Positions 9,098-19,605 of a stretch of DNA of 36,278 nt are shown here, in pieces; position 1 is the stretch's first letter, and the number at the start of each line of letters is the position of its first letter. The stretch is from Lachnospiraceae bacterium (GTDB lineage Bacteria; Bacillota; Clostridia; Lachnospirales; Lachnospiraceae). Below the pieces are notes generated by a model, which saw only the letters and a program-made list of their open reading frames with translations, did not search any database and was not told where the DNA came from. The stretch is taken from contig JAILLZ010000179.1 of NCBI GenBank assembly GCA_024692885.1, forward strand, positions 1 to 36,278, read 5' to 3'. Made by a program: the position numbers and the translations under genes.

Positions 9098-9943
9098 TTA
9101 TGAGAAAAAGTTCTCCGCGAGATTGACTTCCCCGACTGCTACTACATGTCCAGTCATAAAGACATCTCCGTTTTCAGCTATCTCTATCTGCATGTCTCCA
9201 CCGGGCATCTTTACGTTTACCACTCTGTCTGTGAGACCCATCTTAAATGCTGCACATGCTGCCGCACATGCTCCGGTTCCCGATGAAGGAACGTATCCCT
9301 CACCTCTTGCATAGTTCTCTACCGAAAGTGTATCTCTTGAAACAACCTTCATGAGCTCCATGTTTATTCTGGTTGGGAAATAATCCGCATTCTCAACGTA
9401 TGGTCCAAGCTCCTCAGCACATCCTTTTGAAACATTTTCCGTCATGATAACGCAGTTTGGAGTTCCGATTGAAAGACATACTGCATTGTACATATCACCA
9501 TTGAACTGCAACGGCTCGGTCTTCATATCTTCTTCCGGCGTCTCAATCTTGTTTCCGATAGCAAAGAATGATGCTTTGCCCATGTTTACTTTAAGTGTCT
9601 CTCCGTTTTCATCCAAATATTCAACTTTTACAATACCTGCAGTTGTATGCACATCCACAGATTTTCCGGTCACATAGCCCTCATCTTTTAAATATCTGGC
9701 AAAGATACTTATAGCATTTCCGCCCTGCTCAGCCTCGCTTCCGTCTGAGTTAAATATCTTTAAGCTTATCTTGTCTCCATCTATAAATGGTCCATAGAGT
9801 ATACCGTCAGCACCTACTCCGTATTTTCTTCGGCACATCATCTCTATGTATCTGTCCTGAAGCTTTATGTCATTTTTCTTTGGATCTAAAATAAGATAAT
9901 CATTTCCTAGTCCATGATATTTCTTCAATGTAATAGTATTCAT
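9098..9943 (-). CDS. dapF: Diaminopimelate epimerase
   Basis: KYHGLGNDYLILD, FNSDGSEAEQGGNAISIFARYL, YVPSSGTGACAAACAAFKMG. Start moved to ATG 9941-9943 with GGAGG at 7-nt spacing. Confidence 0.93.
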   Translation of the reverse strand: MNTITLKKYHGLGNDYLILDPKKNDIKLQDRYIEMMCRRKYGVGADGILYGPFIDGDKISLKIFNSDGSEAEQGGNAISIFARYLKDEGYVTGKSVDVHTTAGIVKVEYLDENGETLKVNMGKASFFAIGNKIETPEEDMKTEPLQFNGDMYNAVCLSIGTPNCVIMTENVSKGCAEELGPYVENADYFPTRINMELMKVVSRDTLSVENYARGEGYVPSSGTGACAAACAAFKMGLTDRVVNVKMPGGDMQIEIAENGDVFMTGHVVAVGEVNLAENFFS

Positions 9944-10112
9944 ATTCATTCCTCCGCATACAAGTCCCAAAATATGTTATATTCATTCTAACTCATTTTT
10001 TTCATCATAACAGTGCATTTATTGCTTATCATATTGCAAAAAGTGCTATAATATGTCTAGAAGGAAATCAATAAGAATAATCAAACTAACAATTCAATTA
10101 AACCGAGGAAAT

Positions 10113-11042
10113 ATGAACGAAAACAGCAACTGGCTTGTTTCCAATCCGGAAGAGGAAAAATTCAAACAACTTACAAATCAGAACAAGAGCGGATACTTAA
10201 ACGAGAATTTCCACCTCTTTTATATAAAAGATAAAAGGGAAATATCTTTCGATTACCACTATCACGACTTTCACAAGATAGTCGTTCTTTTACAAGGGAA
10301 TGTCACCTATGAAATAGAAGGAAAAAGCTACGAGCTGAAGCCTTACGATATGCTTCTTGTGCCAATGCATAAGATACACAGGCCAAACATTGACTCATCC
10401 TCTACCTATGAGAGGTATGTAATATGGATATCAAACGATTATCTTTCGTCATTAGCAGATGACCGTTTTACGAATAAAGTTACAAACAACTCTGATAGTG
10501 CTCTCACAAAAACCACCGGCAAAGCTTATTACAATAACATTCTCGAGAAATCTTTGATTCGAACGGAAAAAGAAAAGGCAGAGGAATACATTGAACTTTT
10601 AAAAAAAGCATACCTTGCTGAGCAGTCCGACAGTTTCGGTTCAAAGAGGCTCTCTGCCTCGTATATGGATCAGTTCATCATCCTTCTTTCAAGATTTGTT
10701 TCTTCGCCTGATTTTAAGGAAGATGCCTCGTCCATCTACTACAACAAAAAGATAGAACAGATTATCCAGTATATAAATGCAAATCTAACCGACAACCTTT
10801 CAAATGAAGAGCTGTCCAAAATCTTCTACCAAAGCAAGTACCATCTCATGCACATGTTCAAGAAAGAAACAGGCTACACGCTCCATGCCTATATAAAAGA
10901 AAAGAGATTAATCCTTGCGGCCAATCTTTTAAAAGAAGGTTATCCTGTAAGTGACGTTTGGGATATGGCAGGTTTTAGCGAATATTCCACCTTCCTACGA
11001 GCTTTTAAAAGCAAATACAAAAGATCACCTTCGTCCTTTTAA
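10113..11042 (+). CDS. AraC family regulator with N-terminal cupin-like domain
   Basis: N-terminal cupin-like FDYHYHDFHKIVVLLQGNVTYEIEGKSYELKPYDMLLVPMHKIHRP; C-terminal double HTH with ETGYTLHAYIKEKRLILAANLLKEG...VWDMAGFSEYSTFLRAFKSKYKRSP. Start moved to ATG 10113 (SD GAGGAA). Confidence 0.9.
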   Translation: MNENSNWLVSNPEEEKFKQLTNQNKSGYLNENFHLFYIKDKREISFDYHYHDFHKIVVLLQGNVTYEIEGKSYELKPYDMLLVPMHKIHRPNIDSSSTYERYVIWISNDYLSSLADDRFTNKVTNNSDSALTKTTGKAYYNNILEKSLIRTEKEKAEEYIELLKKAYLAEQSDSFGSKRLSASYMDQFIILLSRFVSSPDFKEDASSIYYNKKIEQIIQYINANLTDNLSNEELSKIFYQSKYHLMHMFKKETGYTLHAYIKEKRLILAANLLKEGYPVSDVWDMAGFSEYSTFLRAFKSKYKRSPSSF

Positions 11043-11062
11043 TAGCTATTATTAATGGCAAA

Positions 11063-11091
11063 AAAAATAGGAGTATATGACTCCTATTTTT
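11063..11091. terminator. Bidirectional terminator between araC-type gene and ftsZ operon
   Basis: 12-bp perfect stem aaaaataggagt/actcctattttt with 5-nt loop between convergent genes. Confidence 0.85.
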
Positions 11092-11094
11092 GTT

Positions 11095-11412
11095 TTAGTT
11101 ATTAAAGATGTCTTTTACGGCAGCTTCTCTGTCTTTCATGATTTCTGCCATTCTTGCAAGGGTCTCATCATCTGCCTCTACCTTACCGTAAAATGCTGAC
11201 GGTGGAAGTTCCTCACTGTATTCAGGATATCCTTCGAGCGCAACCTTAGGAATTTTCTTTTCTTCCTTCACCTCTTGGGCCGGTGCTTCTTCAGGCGCAG
11301 TCTCATCCTGTCCCGCAACTTCGTCCATTGTCATGTAATGAACGTTATAGCTTTTTATGACACTCTTGCTTAGAAGGTCCTGTAAATCTCTTTCATCGAT
11401 CTTATCTCTCAT
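11095..11412 (-). CDS. Small hypothetical acidic protein downstream of ftsZ
   Basis: 105-aa ORF with its own SD-like AGGGGG, 15 nt after ftsZ, ending at the shared terminator; no family recognised. Confidence 0.7.
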   Translation of the reverse strand: MRDKIDERDLQDLLSKSVIKSYNVHYMTMDEVAGQDETAPEEAPAQEVKEEKKIPKVALEGYPEYSEELPPSAFYGKVEADDETLARMAEIMKDREAAVKDIFNN

Positions 11413-11427
11413 AAGATCAGCCCCCTA

Positions 11428-12630
11428 TCATTTTCTGGAGTTTTTCAAAAACTCAGGTATCTTTATATCTACCGGAGCAACTGTGCTCTCAGGCTGAGGT
11501 GGTCTTGTAACTCCTATCGGGCTAACAGGTGTTTTTGGCTGTGTAGCAGCTGTCTGAGTAGGAGTAACAGATACTCTTGGCTGAGGAATGCTTGTTGTAG
11601 GTGCAGGTGCAACAGGCTTTCTTGTGTTAAGTGTGTTTCCCTGGTAAACAAGTTTCGGCTGAATAGATCTTCCGATAACACTGCCTTCAAGTCCGGTTGC
11701 AATAACGGTGATAGTAGCCTCGTCTGTCATAGACTCATCATACTTAGCACCAAATATGATATTTGCATCGTCTCCGGCAAGTTCCTGAACATAACTTGCA
11801 GCATCGTTCGCATCCATAAGTGAGATATCACCGGAAATATTGATGATAACATGGCTTGCTCCGTTGATGGTTGTCTCAAGGAGTGGGCTTTCAACTGCAA
11901 TCTTAACAGCTTCAAGAGCCTTCTCATCACCCTTGGCACTTCCGATACCGATATGAGCCATACCCTTGTCCTTCATAACTGTCTGAACATCGGCAAAGTC
12001 GAGGTTGATAAGTGCAGGGAGATTAATAAGATCTGTAATTCCCTGAACAGCCTGCTGAAGAACTTCATCTGCCTTCTTTAATGCTTCCGGCATAGACGTA
12101 TGTCTGTCTACAATCTCAAGCAATTTATCGTTTGGAATAACAATCAGAGTATCTACACACTCGCGAAGTCTTTCAACACCGTTTGTAGCATTGATAGCTC
12201 TCTGCTTTGCTTCAAATTTGAATGGTTTTGTTACAACTCCGACTGTAAGGATACCCTGATCCTTTGCAATCTTTGCAACTACAGGAGCTGCTCCCGTACC
12301 GGTACCGCCACCCATTCCGCAGGTAACAAATACCATGTCTGCTCCTTTTACTGCCTCCGCAAGCTCTTCTGCGCTCTCCTCAGCTGCCTTCTGTCCAATC
12401 TCAGGCTGGGCTCCCGCACCGAGTCCTTTTGTAAGTTTCTCACCAATCTGAATGAGAAGCGGTGCCTTGCAAAGTGTGAGTGCCTGCTTATCTGTGTTTA
12501 TTCCGATAAACTCTACACCCTCAATATTTTCATCTATCATTCTGTTTACAGCATTATTACCGGCGCCACCGACTCCGATAACAATGATTTTAGCATTTGA
12601 ATCCGTCTCTGCAGTCCTTATCTCTAACAA
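11428..12630 (-). CDS. ftsZ: Cell division protein FtsZ
   Basis: [36 protein letters not shown], and C-terminal peptide [15 protein letters not shown] start with GGAGG SD. Confidence 0.97.
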   Translation of the reverse strand: MLEIRTAETDSNAKIIVIGVGGAGNNAVNRMIDENIEGVEFIGINTDKQALTLCKAPLLIQIGEKLTKGLGAGAQPEIGQKAAEESAEELAEAVKGADMVFVTCGMGGGTGTGAAPVVAKIAKDQGILTVGVVTKPFKFEAKQRAINATNGVERLRECVDTLIVIPNDKLLEIVDRHTSMPEALKKADEVLQQAVQGITDLINLPALINLDFADVQTVMKDKGMAHIGIGSAKGDEKALEAVKIAVESPLLETTINGASHVIINISGDISLMDANDAASYVQELAGDDANIIFGAKYDESMTDEATITVIATGLEGSVIGRSIQPKLVYQGNTLNTRKPVAPAPTTSIPQPRVSVTPTQTAATQPKTPVSPIGVTRPPQPESTVAPVDIKIPEFLKNSRK

Positions 12631-12765
12631 GGGTTAGTCCTCCTTTTTCATATTTCTCATAACCTATACTATATATTTAGATATAATCGTCTTCATTTAA
12701 ACATAAAAACCTAAATATTATATTATTAGTTTTACCTAAAATAATCAACCGAAAAATCAGTTTTT

Positions 12766-13521
12766 TTAATCTATATTCTCCTCTCGGAAAATGATGTTTT
12801 TGTTGTCCGTAGACCAGTCTTCAACATGCAGTGTTCCGGTCTTTCCCTCAAGGTCCGGGAGTATCACCGGAAGCCTCATTATCTTCTCGGTCAGATTGGT
12901 TCCGTCACCAAGAAGAACTTTTATCGTGTCATACCGCAACGTAATGTTGTTAGACGAATCAAAAGTGATGGTATTCGGAACAACCTCATATTTTTTCAAA
13001 GCCTGGGTACACACAAGGACCTCTTTTAATATATCGTCATTTTCGATTGGAAGCTTTTCGTAGAGAACTACTTTATCGCAGCCAAGGCCGTCGATTCTCG
13101 GTATACCATCTATAAGTTCACCGGAGGTTTCGATAACAAAACCATCCTTGTCAAAATAGGCATTTTGATCGGTGCTTGATATGTATATATAGCCTATACT
13201 GCCTTTCTCATATACTTTGATATGTACAGTATGCGGATTGTCCAGAGAAATCTCCATTAGATCCACAAAAGGTATGGCCTCTTTTTTTGCAAATTTTGAC
13301 TTAAACAACACGTAAAGCGAATTCCACGAGTACTTGTCATCCAATGCCAGTTCCTGAATCTGCTTTGTACTGTACAGCTCGTTTCCTTCCACAACAACGT
13401 TCTTTACCGTAAAAACGTTCCAGATTATGAGAAAGGCTGCAAACAGTATAAACAAAACGGCAAGCATGATTATCAGAATCCGTTTTCGTCTTCTGCTTTT
13501 CTTTCTTTTCTCTTTTATCAT
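12766..13521 (-). CDS. divIB: DivIB/FtsQ-type cell division protein
   Basis: Basic N-terminus, one TM, POTRA-like VKNVVVEGNELYSTKQIQELALDD; position within dcw cluster. Confidence 0.85.
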   Translation of the reverse strand: MIKEKRKKSRRRKRILIIMLAVLFILFAAFLIIWNVFTVKNVVVEGNELYSTKQIQELALDDKYSWNSLYVLFKSKFAKKEAIPFVDLMEISLDNPHTVHIKVYEKGSIGYIYISSTDQNAYFDKDGFVIETSGELIDGIPRIDGLGCDKVVLYEKLPIENDDILKEVLVCTQALKKYEVVPNTITFDSSNNITLRYDTIKVLLGDGTNLTEKIMRLPVILPDLEGKTGTLHVEDWSTDNKNIIFREENID

Positions 13522-13534
13522 AATTAAAAACCAA

Positions 13535-14656
13535 TTATTCCGAAGTTGTCAGTTTTATCTGTTTTGCCACATTCAAAGCCAATCCCATTTCCGCCAAAAG
13601 TATGGAAACAGATGTACCTCCGTAGCTTATAAACGGCAAGGTAATACCGGTATTTGGAATAGTGTTTGTTACAACCGCTATATTCAAAATAACCTGAATG
13701 GCTATGTGGGCAAGTATTCCGCTGACTATAAGTGCGCCGTAGAGGTCATTTGCGTTGGTTGCAATAACCATAAAACGCCACAGAAGCAACAGGTACAACA
13801 AAATAACGCAAATCGCACCGAAAAGTCCCAATTCCTCACAGATGATGGAAAAGATCATATCGTTCTGTGCTTCGGGAAGATATCCGAGCTTCTGCATACT
13901 CTCTCCAAGACCTTTTCCAAACAAACCGCCGGAACCAATGGCATATAGTCCCTGAAGTATCTGGTATCCCTTGGAATAATCCTCAGGATGAAGCCATATT
14001 TTTATTCGTTCAAGTCTGTATCCCGCAGTGAGCAGAAAGCCACCACTCAAAGCCACTCCTATCGCAATAACCATAACGAACGGAAGGTATTTCGGACTGG
14101 ATACAAATATAATCACAAAAGTAATTCCAAGAATAATTATCGCCGTACTCAGGTTGTTTAAAGCAATTACGCCGGTAATAGGGATGACAAAAGCAAACAG
14201 CTTTACAATCGTCCTCCAGTCATCCATTTTTTTCGGAATCTTGTTTATCACGGCAGCCAAGAAGATAATAATGGCAATCTTTGCAATCTCCGAAGGCTGG
14301 ACTGACATGCCTCCTATGTATATCCATCTGGTGGAACCGTTGTATGCTTTTCCTCCTATAAGAACGTAGAGACAAAGCGCAAAGGAAACAACGTAAGCCA
14401 CGAAGCTTAGTTTCATCCAAAAATGATAGTCCACAAAGGAGAAAAACAGCATGGCCGAAAATCCCAGCATTGCGGCTTTCATCTGCTTTCTTAAGAAATA
14501 AGCAGAGTTTCCGTACTTGATAGCGGCAGTGTAAGAACTGGTGCTGTAAAGCATAACAAGCCCGAACCCAACCAGGAATATGATTATAAACAGAAGCGTA
14601 TAATCAAAGAATTTGTATTTTTTTTCTTTTTTATTCTTTTGGATGGCTTCAGACAT
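13535..14656 (-). CDS. ftsW: FtsW/RodA/SpoVE-family lipid II polymerase
   Basis: Multi-TM SEDS protein; YNGSTRWIYIGGMSVQPSEIAKIAI, QAQND-type LPEAQNDMIFSIICEELGL, GITLPFISYGGTS. Confidence 0.93.
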   Translation of the reverse strand: MSEAIQKNKKEKKYKFFDYTLLFIIIFLVGFGLVMLYSTSSYTAAIKYGNSAYFLRKQMKAAMLGFSAMLFFSFVDYHFWMKLSFVAYVVSFALCLYVLIGGKAYNGSTRWIYIGGMSVQPSEIAKIAIIIFLAAVINKIPKKMDDWRTIVKLFAFVIPITGVIALNNLSTAIIILGITFVIIFVSSPKYLPFVMVIAIGVALSGGFLLTAGYRLERIKIWLHPEDYSKGYQILQGLYAIGSGGLFGKGLGESMQKLGYLPEAQNDMIFSIICEELGLFGAICVILLYLLLLWRFMVIATNANDLYGALIVSGILAHIAIQVILNIAVVTNTIPNTGITLPFISYGGTSVSILLAEMGLALNVAKQIKLTTSE

Positions 14657-14669
14657 AACTCCTACTCTC

Positions 14670-16025
14670 CTACATGTTTCTTACAAGCTCTTTAAAAATT
14701 CTGCCCCTCTCCTCATAGTTGTCAAACATTCCCCAGCTGGCGCAGGCCGGTGAAAGTAATACTGCCTCTCCGGCTTTTGCATTGTCATGGCAGTATGAAA
14801 CCGCCTCCTCAAAAGTATCAAAAAGCACAACGTCGTAAAAACCGTGACGATTTGCACATTCTTTTATCTTCTCTTTGGTCTGTCCGATAAGCACAAGCTT
14901 TTTAACCTTGCCGTCAAAAGCTTCTATCCACTCGTCATACTCGGACTGCTTGTCATAACCGCCTCCAATGAGATAAGTCGGTCTAACCATGGCTTTGATT
15001 CCCTGGATAGCCGCGTCCACATTGGTCCCCTTGGAATCGTTGTAATAAGTAACTCCATCTACTTCTTCCACAAACTCAATTCTGTGTTCAACGGCTTTGA
15101 AACGTTTTACTGTGTCCACGATTACGTTCATAGGCACACCAAAGCTCTCTGCCATTGCCATGGCAGCCATGATGTTTTCATAGTTATGATTTCCGAGCAG
15201 ACTTGTCTCGCTTACCTTCAACAAAACTTCCCTTTTGCCCGCTTTTGAGCGGATAATGTTTTCTCCCTCGAGGTAATATCCGTCTTCAAGTTCAGTCTTT
15301 GATGAGAAATACACAACATTTATATCAAGTGTCTTTCCGAATTCTTTCAACACAGGGTCTTCATAGTTTAAAACCACTGTTTCTGATCCGCTCTGATTTT
15401 TGGTTATGCTCTCCTTGCAGGCAATATAGTTTTCCATCGTGTGATGTCTGTTCAGATGATCCGGTGTGATATTCAAAATCGCTGATACAGCAGGATGGAA
15501 ATCCACTGCAGTCTCAAGTTGAAAGCTGCTTATCTCGGCAACCGTAACAGTTTTGTCTGTCATCGTAGCTGCCTCGGTTGTGTAAGGAATACCGATATTT
15601 CCGACAACACGAACATCGTCGAAATAAGCTTTCATTATTTCTCCAACCAAAGTTGTGGTTGTTGTCTTTCCGTTTGTACCTGTAATTGCAATAATCTTTC
15701 CTGCAGAAAATCTGTAAGCAAGCTCGATTTCTCCCCAGATAATGCAACCTCTTTCCTTGAGATTCTCAACAAAAGGAAGGTCAACAGGAACACCCGGACT
15801 AAGAACAGCTATATCTAAGTTTTCCATAACATTTTCAGGAATGTTTCCCAAATAGATATCGCATGCAGAAAACTCTTCATGCTCGTTTTTTAATTTAAGA
15901 GCATCCAGATTTTCATTTCCATCGTACAAAACAAAATTTAGGCCCTTACTTTTAAGAAGTCCGGCAGCTGCAACTCCGCTCTTTCCGGTACCGACTACAA
16001 GAAACTTTTTTCCTTCAAATTCCAT
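14670..16025 (-). CDS. murD: UDP-N-acetylmuramoylalanine--D-glutamate ligase
   Basis: VVGTGKSGVAAAGLL, AITGTNGKTTTTTLVGEI, YYNDSKGTNVDAAIQGI, LLSPACASWGMFDNYEERG. Confidence 0.96.
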   Translation of the reverse strand: MEFEGKKFLVVGTGKSGVAAAGLLKSKGLNFVLYDGNENLDALKLKNEHEEFSACDIYLGNIPENVMENLDIAVLSPGVPVDLPFVENLKERGCIIWGEIELAYRFSAGKIIAITGTNGKTTTTTLVGEIMKAYFDDVRVVGNIGIPYTTEAATMTDKTVTVAEISSFQLETAVDFHPAVSAILNITPDHLNRHHTMENYIACKESITKNQSGSETVVLNYEDPVLKEFGKTLDINVVYFSSKTELEDGYYLEGENIIRSKAGKREVLLKVSETSLLGNHNYENIMAAMAMAESFGVPMNVIVDTVKRFKAVEHRIEFVEEVDGVTYYNDSKGTNVDAAIQGIKAMVRPTYLIGGGYDKQSEYDEWIEAFDGKVKKLVLIGQTKEKIKECANRHGFYDVVLFDTFEEAVSYCHDNAKAGEAVLLSPACASWGMFDNYEERGRIFKELVRNM

Positions 16026-16058
16026 TTTCTTACTCCAACCTTTAAATATAATCCCGCT

Positions 16059-17012
16059 TTACATAGCCGCATAAGCAAGCAAAGCCAAAAGAACAGTAAC
16101 TATTGAAAAAATGGCAACAACCTTGGTCTCTGACCATCCGCCAAGCTCAAAGTGATGGTGGATAGGTGCCATTCTGAATACTCTCTTACCGTGTGTTGCC
16201 TTAAAATATGATACCTGAATGATTACAGACAACACTTCCAAAAGGTAGATAAATCCGACAATAATGATAAATAACGGCATATTCAGCATATAAGCTGTTC
16301 CTGCAACAAATCCGCCAAGCGCAAGGGAGCCTGTATCACCCATGAATACTTTGGCCGGAAAAACGTTGTGTACCAAAAAGCCCATGAGAGCTCCTACTAC
16401 AATAAGACAGAGCACGTCAACCTCTGAGCCGAGTCTGTAAGCTGCAAAAGAAAAGAAAGCAGCCACAACGATAGTCACACTGGTAGCGAGTCCGTCAACT
16501 CCGTCTGTAAAGTTTGTTCCGTTTACGGTTCCTATTACCGCAAAGAAAAGTATCGGGATAGCAAGCCATCCTATGGATACGGTGTATCCGCCCATAAAAG
16601 GAACCATGATATCCAGAGAAACAGAGGTGTAATTTGTCATATAGAACGCAAACACACCGGTCACAATTATCTGCAGAATCATTTTCTGCCATGCCAAAAG
16701 TCCGTCCGATCTCTTTAAAACGACCTTGAGATAGTCGTCAATAAAACCGATGATTCCGAATCCGATGGTAAGTATTACCACAGGAATAATCTCCGGATTT
16801 GATCCCATGTAAAATACTGAAGTTATAAGAATCGAAATCAAAAACATGATCCCGCCCATTGTCGGTGTTCCGTTTTTCTTCTGATGTGATTCCAATTCTT
16901 CTCTCTCGGTGTTTCCTACTTTAAGTTTTCTCAACACAGGAATAATGAAAGGTCCAATCCCTGCAGATATGATAAATGAAACAAAAACAGGTAATGCTAT
17001 GTTCCAGCCCAT
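16059..17012 (-). CDS. mraY: Phospho-N-acetylmuramoyl-pentapeptide transferase
   Basis: GTPTMGGIMFL, IGFIDDYLKV, NFTDGVDGLA, VFMGDTGSLALGG, APIHHHFELGGWSE. Confidence 0.96.
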   Translation of the reverse strand: MGWNIALPVFVSFIISAGIGPFIIPVLRKLKVGNTEREELESHQKKNGTPTMGGIMFLISILITSVFYMGSNPEIIPVVILTIGFGIIGFIDDYLKVVLKRSDGLLAWQKMILQIIVTGVFAFYMTNYTSVSLDIMVPFMGGYTVSIGWLAIPILFFAVIGTVNGTNFTDGVDGLATSVTIVVAAFFSFAAYRLGSEVDVLCLIVVGALMGFLVHNVFPAKVFMGDTGSLALGGFVAGTAYMLNMPLFIIIVGFIYLLEVLSVIIQVSYFKATHGKRVFRMAPIHHHFELGGWSETKVVAIFSIVTVLLALLAYAAM

Positions 17013-17085
17013 TGAAATATCCTCTTTTCTTTTTTAAATAACTGATAAATTATATGTTATTTTAAATGTGCTTTCAAGAGTTCCT

Positions 17086-19062
17086 CTACTCATTCACCGC
17101 CGGACTTTCCTCGGCCGACTCTTCTGCCGATGCTTCCGGTGTGTCCTCAGGAGTACTCTCGGCAGGCTGTTCTTCCGCTACAGCGGTTTCGGCAGTCTCA
17201 CTGTCTTCAGGCACCAATTCCTCGTCCATATATATGTTCATATAAGGAAGGACCTCTGAAAGAATATCCTTTACAAGCTGCTGTGCGTATGTTGAATGTG
17301 ACTGTTCCTCGACGTTCGGCTGGTCTACAACCGCATATATAACAACCTCAGGATTCTCTGCCGGTGCAAATCCAATGAATGATACAAGATAGTTTGTCTT
17401 ATCTCTCGGTATCTTCTCGGCAGTACCGGTCTTTCCTCCCATTGAATAACCGTTAACCTTTGCGGTTTTTCCGGTACCGTCCGAAACAACAGAAACAAGG
17501 TACTGTCTTAAAATATCCGATGTTTCCTCCGAAATCGTCTGCTTTAATAAAGTCGGCTCAATCGTAGAAATCGTATTTCCTTCAGAATCAAGTATCTTTC
17601 TAACAACATGAGGCTGATAATAGTTTCCTCCGTTTATCAGTGAGCAAAAAGCACTGGAAAGCTGAATCATTGTGGTGTTGAAGTTCTGTCCGAAGGCATT
17701 TGTAGCAAGGTCCACAGCACTCATACTGTCCGCCGTATAAATCAGGCTGTCGGTTCTTGCCTCTCCCGGAAGATCTATATTTGTTTTTAATCCAAAACCA
17801 AAAACATTTTGGTATTTTGTGAAGTTTGCCACTCCGATGGTTTCTGCCATCTGCATAAGTGATGCGTTGCAAGAATCCATAAGGGCTTCTTCTATAGTTT
17901 CACTTCCATGTCCGTATATGCTTACACAGCTGATTTTCTGTCCGTTTACGGTCTCGTAACCCTGACAGTAATAAACCTCGTTTCCTGACAAGGCTCCGGT
18001 TTCCAATCCACAGGCTACAGTAAATGGCTTTGCGGTAGATCCCGGCTCATATGTGGATGAAATGGCATAACTCTGCCATATCTCATTCAATTTTTCATAT
18101 TTCTCTTCATCGCTTAATGCCGCAAGTTCTTCCTCAGAATAATACGAAGAAAGATCTCTCGGGTTGTTCAGATCATATTCCTTGTCATCCGCAAGTGCCA
18201 ATATCTCACCTGTGTTCGGATTCATTACCACAACGGAAATATTCTTGGCACCATCGCCCTCAATGTAGTTGTTGGCATAATTCTGCATAAACTCATTGAT
18301 CTTGTTTTCAACTATGGTCTGAATATTTATATCAATTGTTGTAACAAGAGTCTCTCCGTCTTCAGCCTCTTTTATTGTCTTCTCAAAATTGCTGTCGGAG
18401 TTGAGATAACCGTACTCTCTACCGTTAATACCATTCAAAGTGGAGTTGTAATAGTTTTCAAGTCCTGTCGTTCCAACGTTTCCCGATGAAACAAATCCAA
18501 TAATCGAAGAAGCCAGAGAATTATACGGATACTGTCTCTCGTACTCCTTTTCCATCCAAACTCCGCTTGTCGATATATTCGGATAATTCTCAGAATCATC
18601 CTGCATTGCAATAAACTTCTGCACCGAATCATAGCTCTGTTTTTTAAGCAGTACCTGATACTGACTTGTGATATTTGCCTGATACTTTGCGTAAAGTTCA
18701 TCATACGAAAGATCGTCAAAGGCTGTCGCAAGTGCCTGCAATGTAGGTTCAACCTTCTCAGTCTCCTGGGACAAAACCTTGCAATCCAGAATAACATTGT
18801 AAACATCCACACTTGTTGCAAGGATTGAACCCTTGGTATCTATGATGCTACCCCTCTGGTATGCAATGGTCTTACTGTCGTAACCAAGCTGTGAAAGCAC
18901 CTTTTTCTCGTACTTTTCACCGCTTGTGTACTCTATGTACATTAAGCGGAAAATTAACCCGAACAGTGCAAAAACAACAATAACGAAGGTTACTATCATC
19001 TTCTTGCGCATGCTTCGGGTTAATTTCCTTTTTTCATTTCTCTTCAATTTTACGTTAAACAT
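17086..19062 (-). CDS. Penicillin-binding protein 2 / FtsI-like transpeptidase with acidic C-terminal tail
   Basis: YQRGSIIDTKGSILA, transpeptidase SxxK YEPGSTAKPFT, SxN-like DSCNAS, KTGTAEK; no PASTA domain seen; Glu/Ala/Pro-rich tail. Confidence 0.92.
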   Translation of the reverse strand: MFNVKLKRNEKRKLTRSMRKKMIVTFVIVVFALFGLIFRLMYIEYTSGEKYEKKVLSQLGYDSKTIAYQRGSIIDTKGSILATSVDVYNVILDCKVLSQETEKVEPTLQALATAFDDLSYDELYAKYQANITSQYQVLLKKQSYDSVQKFIAMQDDSENYPNISTSGVWMEKEYERQYPYNSLASSIIGFVSSGNVGTTGLENYYNSTLNGINGREYGYLNSDSNFEKTIKEAEDGETLVTTIDINIQTIVENKINEFMQNYANNYIEGDGAKNISVVVMNPNTGEILALADDKEYDLNNPRDLSSYYSEEELAALSDEEKYEKLNEIWQSYAISSTYEPGSTAKPFTVACGLETGALSGNEVYYCQGYETVNGQKISCVSIYGHGSETIEEALMDSCNASLMQMAETIGVANFTKYQNVFGFGLKTNIDLPGEARTDSLIYTADSMSAVDLATNAFGQNFNTTMIQLSSAFCSLINGGNYYQPHVVRKILDSEGNTISTIEPTLLKQTISEETSDILRQYLVSVVSDGTGKTAKVNGYSMGGKTGTAEKIPRDKTNYLVSFIGFAPAENPEVVIYAVVDQPNVEEQSHSTYAQQLVKDILSEVLPYMNIYMDEELVPEDSETAETAVAEEQPAESTPEDTPEASAEESAEESPAVNE

Positions 19063-19080
19063 AATTACTCCATGGATTAT

Positions 19081-19545
19081 CTAGTCCAGGTCAGCATATT
19101 GGTTCATATAGTCTCCTTCGTCTACGGAAAAGACTTTTATCTGACCTTCCGAGGCATAATGCATTCCAAGTTCATTCGATGCCTTACTCCTTATTGTATC
19201 AATATCCACGGAAGTTGCAATCTTTCTTTCCAGTGCTTCATTGTCAGCTCTCAAATCACTCACCTGTGATTCAAGGTTTGCAATGGTTCTCAAATGTCTG
19301 TTTACATCAGTCTGTATATTGATATAGAAAATGCTTGATGCCATAACAAGAGCTGTTGCGAGACTGAGGAAAAACACATAACCAAAGTTCATGTGTCGCG
19401 CCATTTCCTGGTTTTTCTTGGCTGCACGCACGTTTTCTCTGTGCTGTTTTTTTCTTCTGGCTTCCTCGGCTCTACGTCTTCTCTCCTCAGGTTCACCATG
19501 CAGTTTTCTTACTGTATTTCCGTCTACGTAATAGTTCGTTTTCAT
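19081..19545 (-). CDS. ftsL: FtsL-like septum formation protein
   Basis: Single TM followed by coiled coil (LESQVSDLRADNEALERKI) in ftsL position between rsmH and pbp. Confidence 0.75.
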   Translation of the reverse strand: MKTNYYVDGNTVRKLHGEPEERRRRAEEARRKKQHRENVRAAKKNQEMARHMNFGYVFFLSLATALVMASSIFYINIQTDVNRHLRTIANLESQVSDLRADNEALERKIATSVDIDTIRSKASNELGMHYASEGQIKVFSVDEGDYMNQYADLD

Positions 19546-19605
19546 ATCGTCTTCCCTTTAAATCTGTTTCTATGCAGCGGACACTCCGAATCCGCTATAA
19601 ATGTT

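Noticed and set aside
12100-12600. 166-aa plus-strand ORF
   Set aside because: Antisense shadow of ftsZ, Cys/Ser/Asn-rich composition typical of a complementary-strand artefact.
12717-12748. Possible ftsZ-specific promoter in the divIB-ftsZ gap
   Set aside because: TTGATT and TATAAT are present but 20 bp apart (17 bp only with a weak TAATAT), in very AT-rich DNA; too weak to call.
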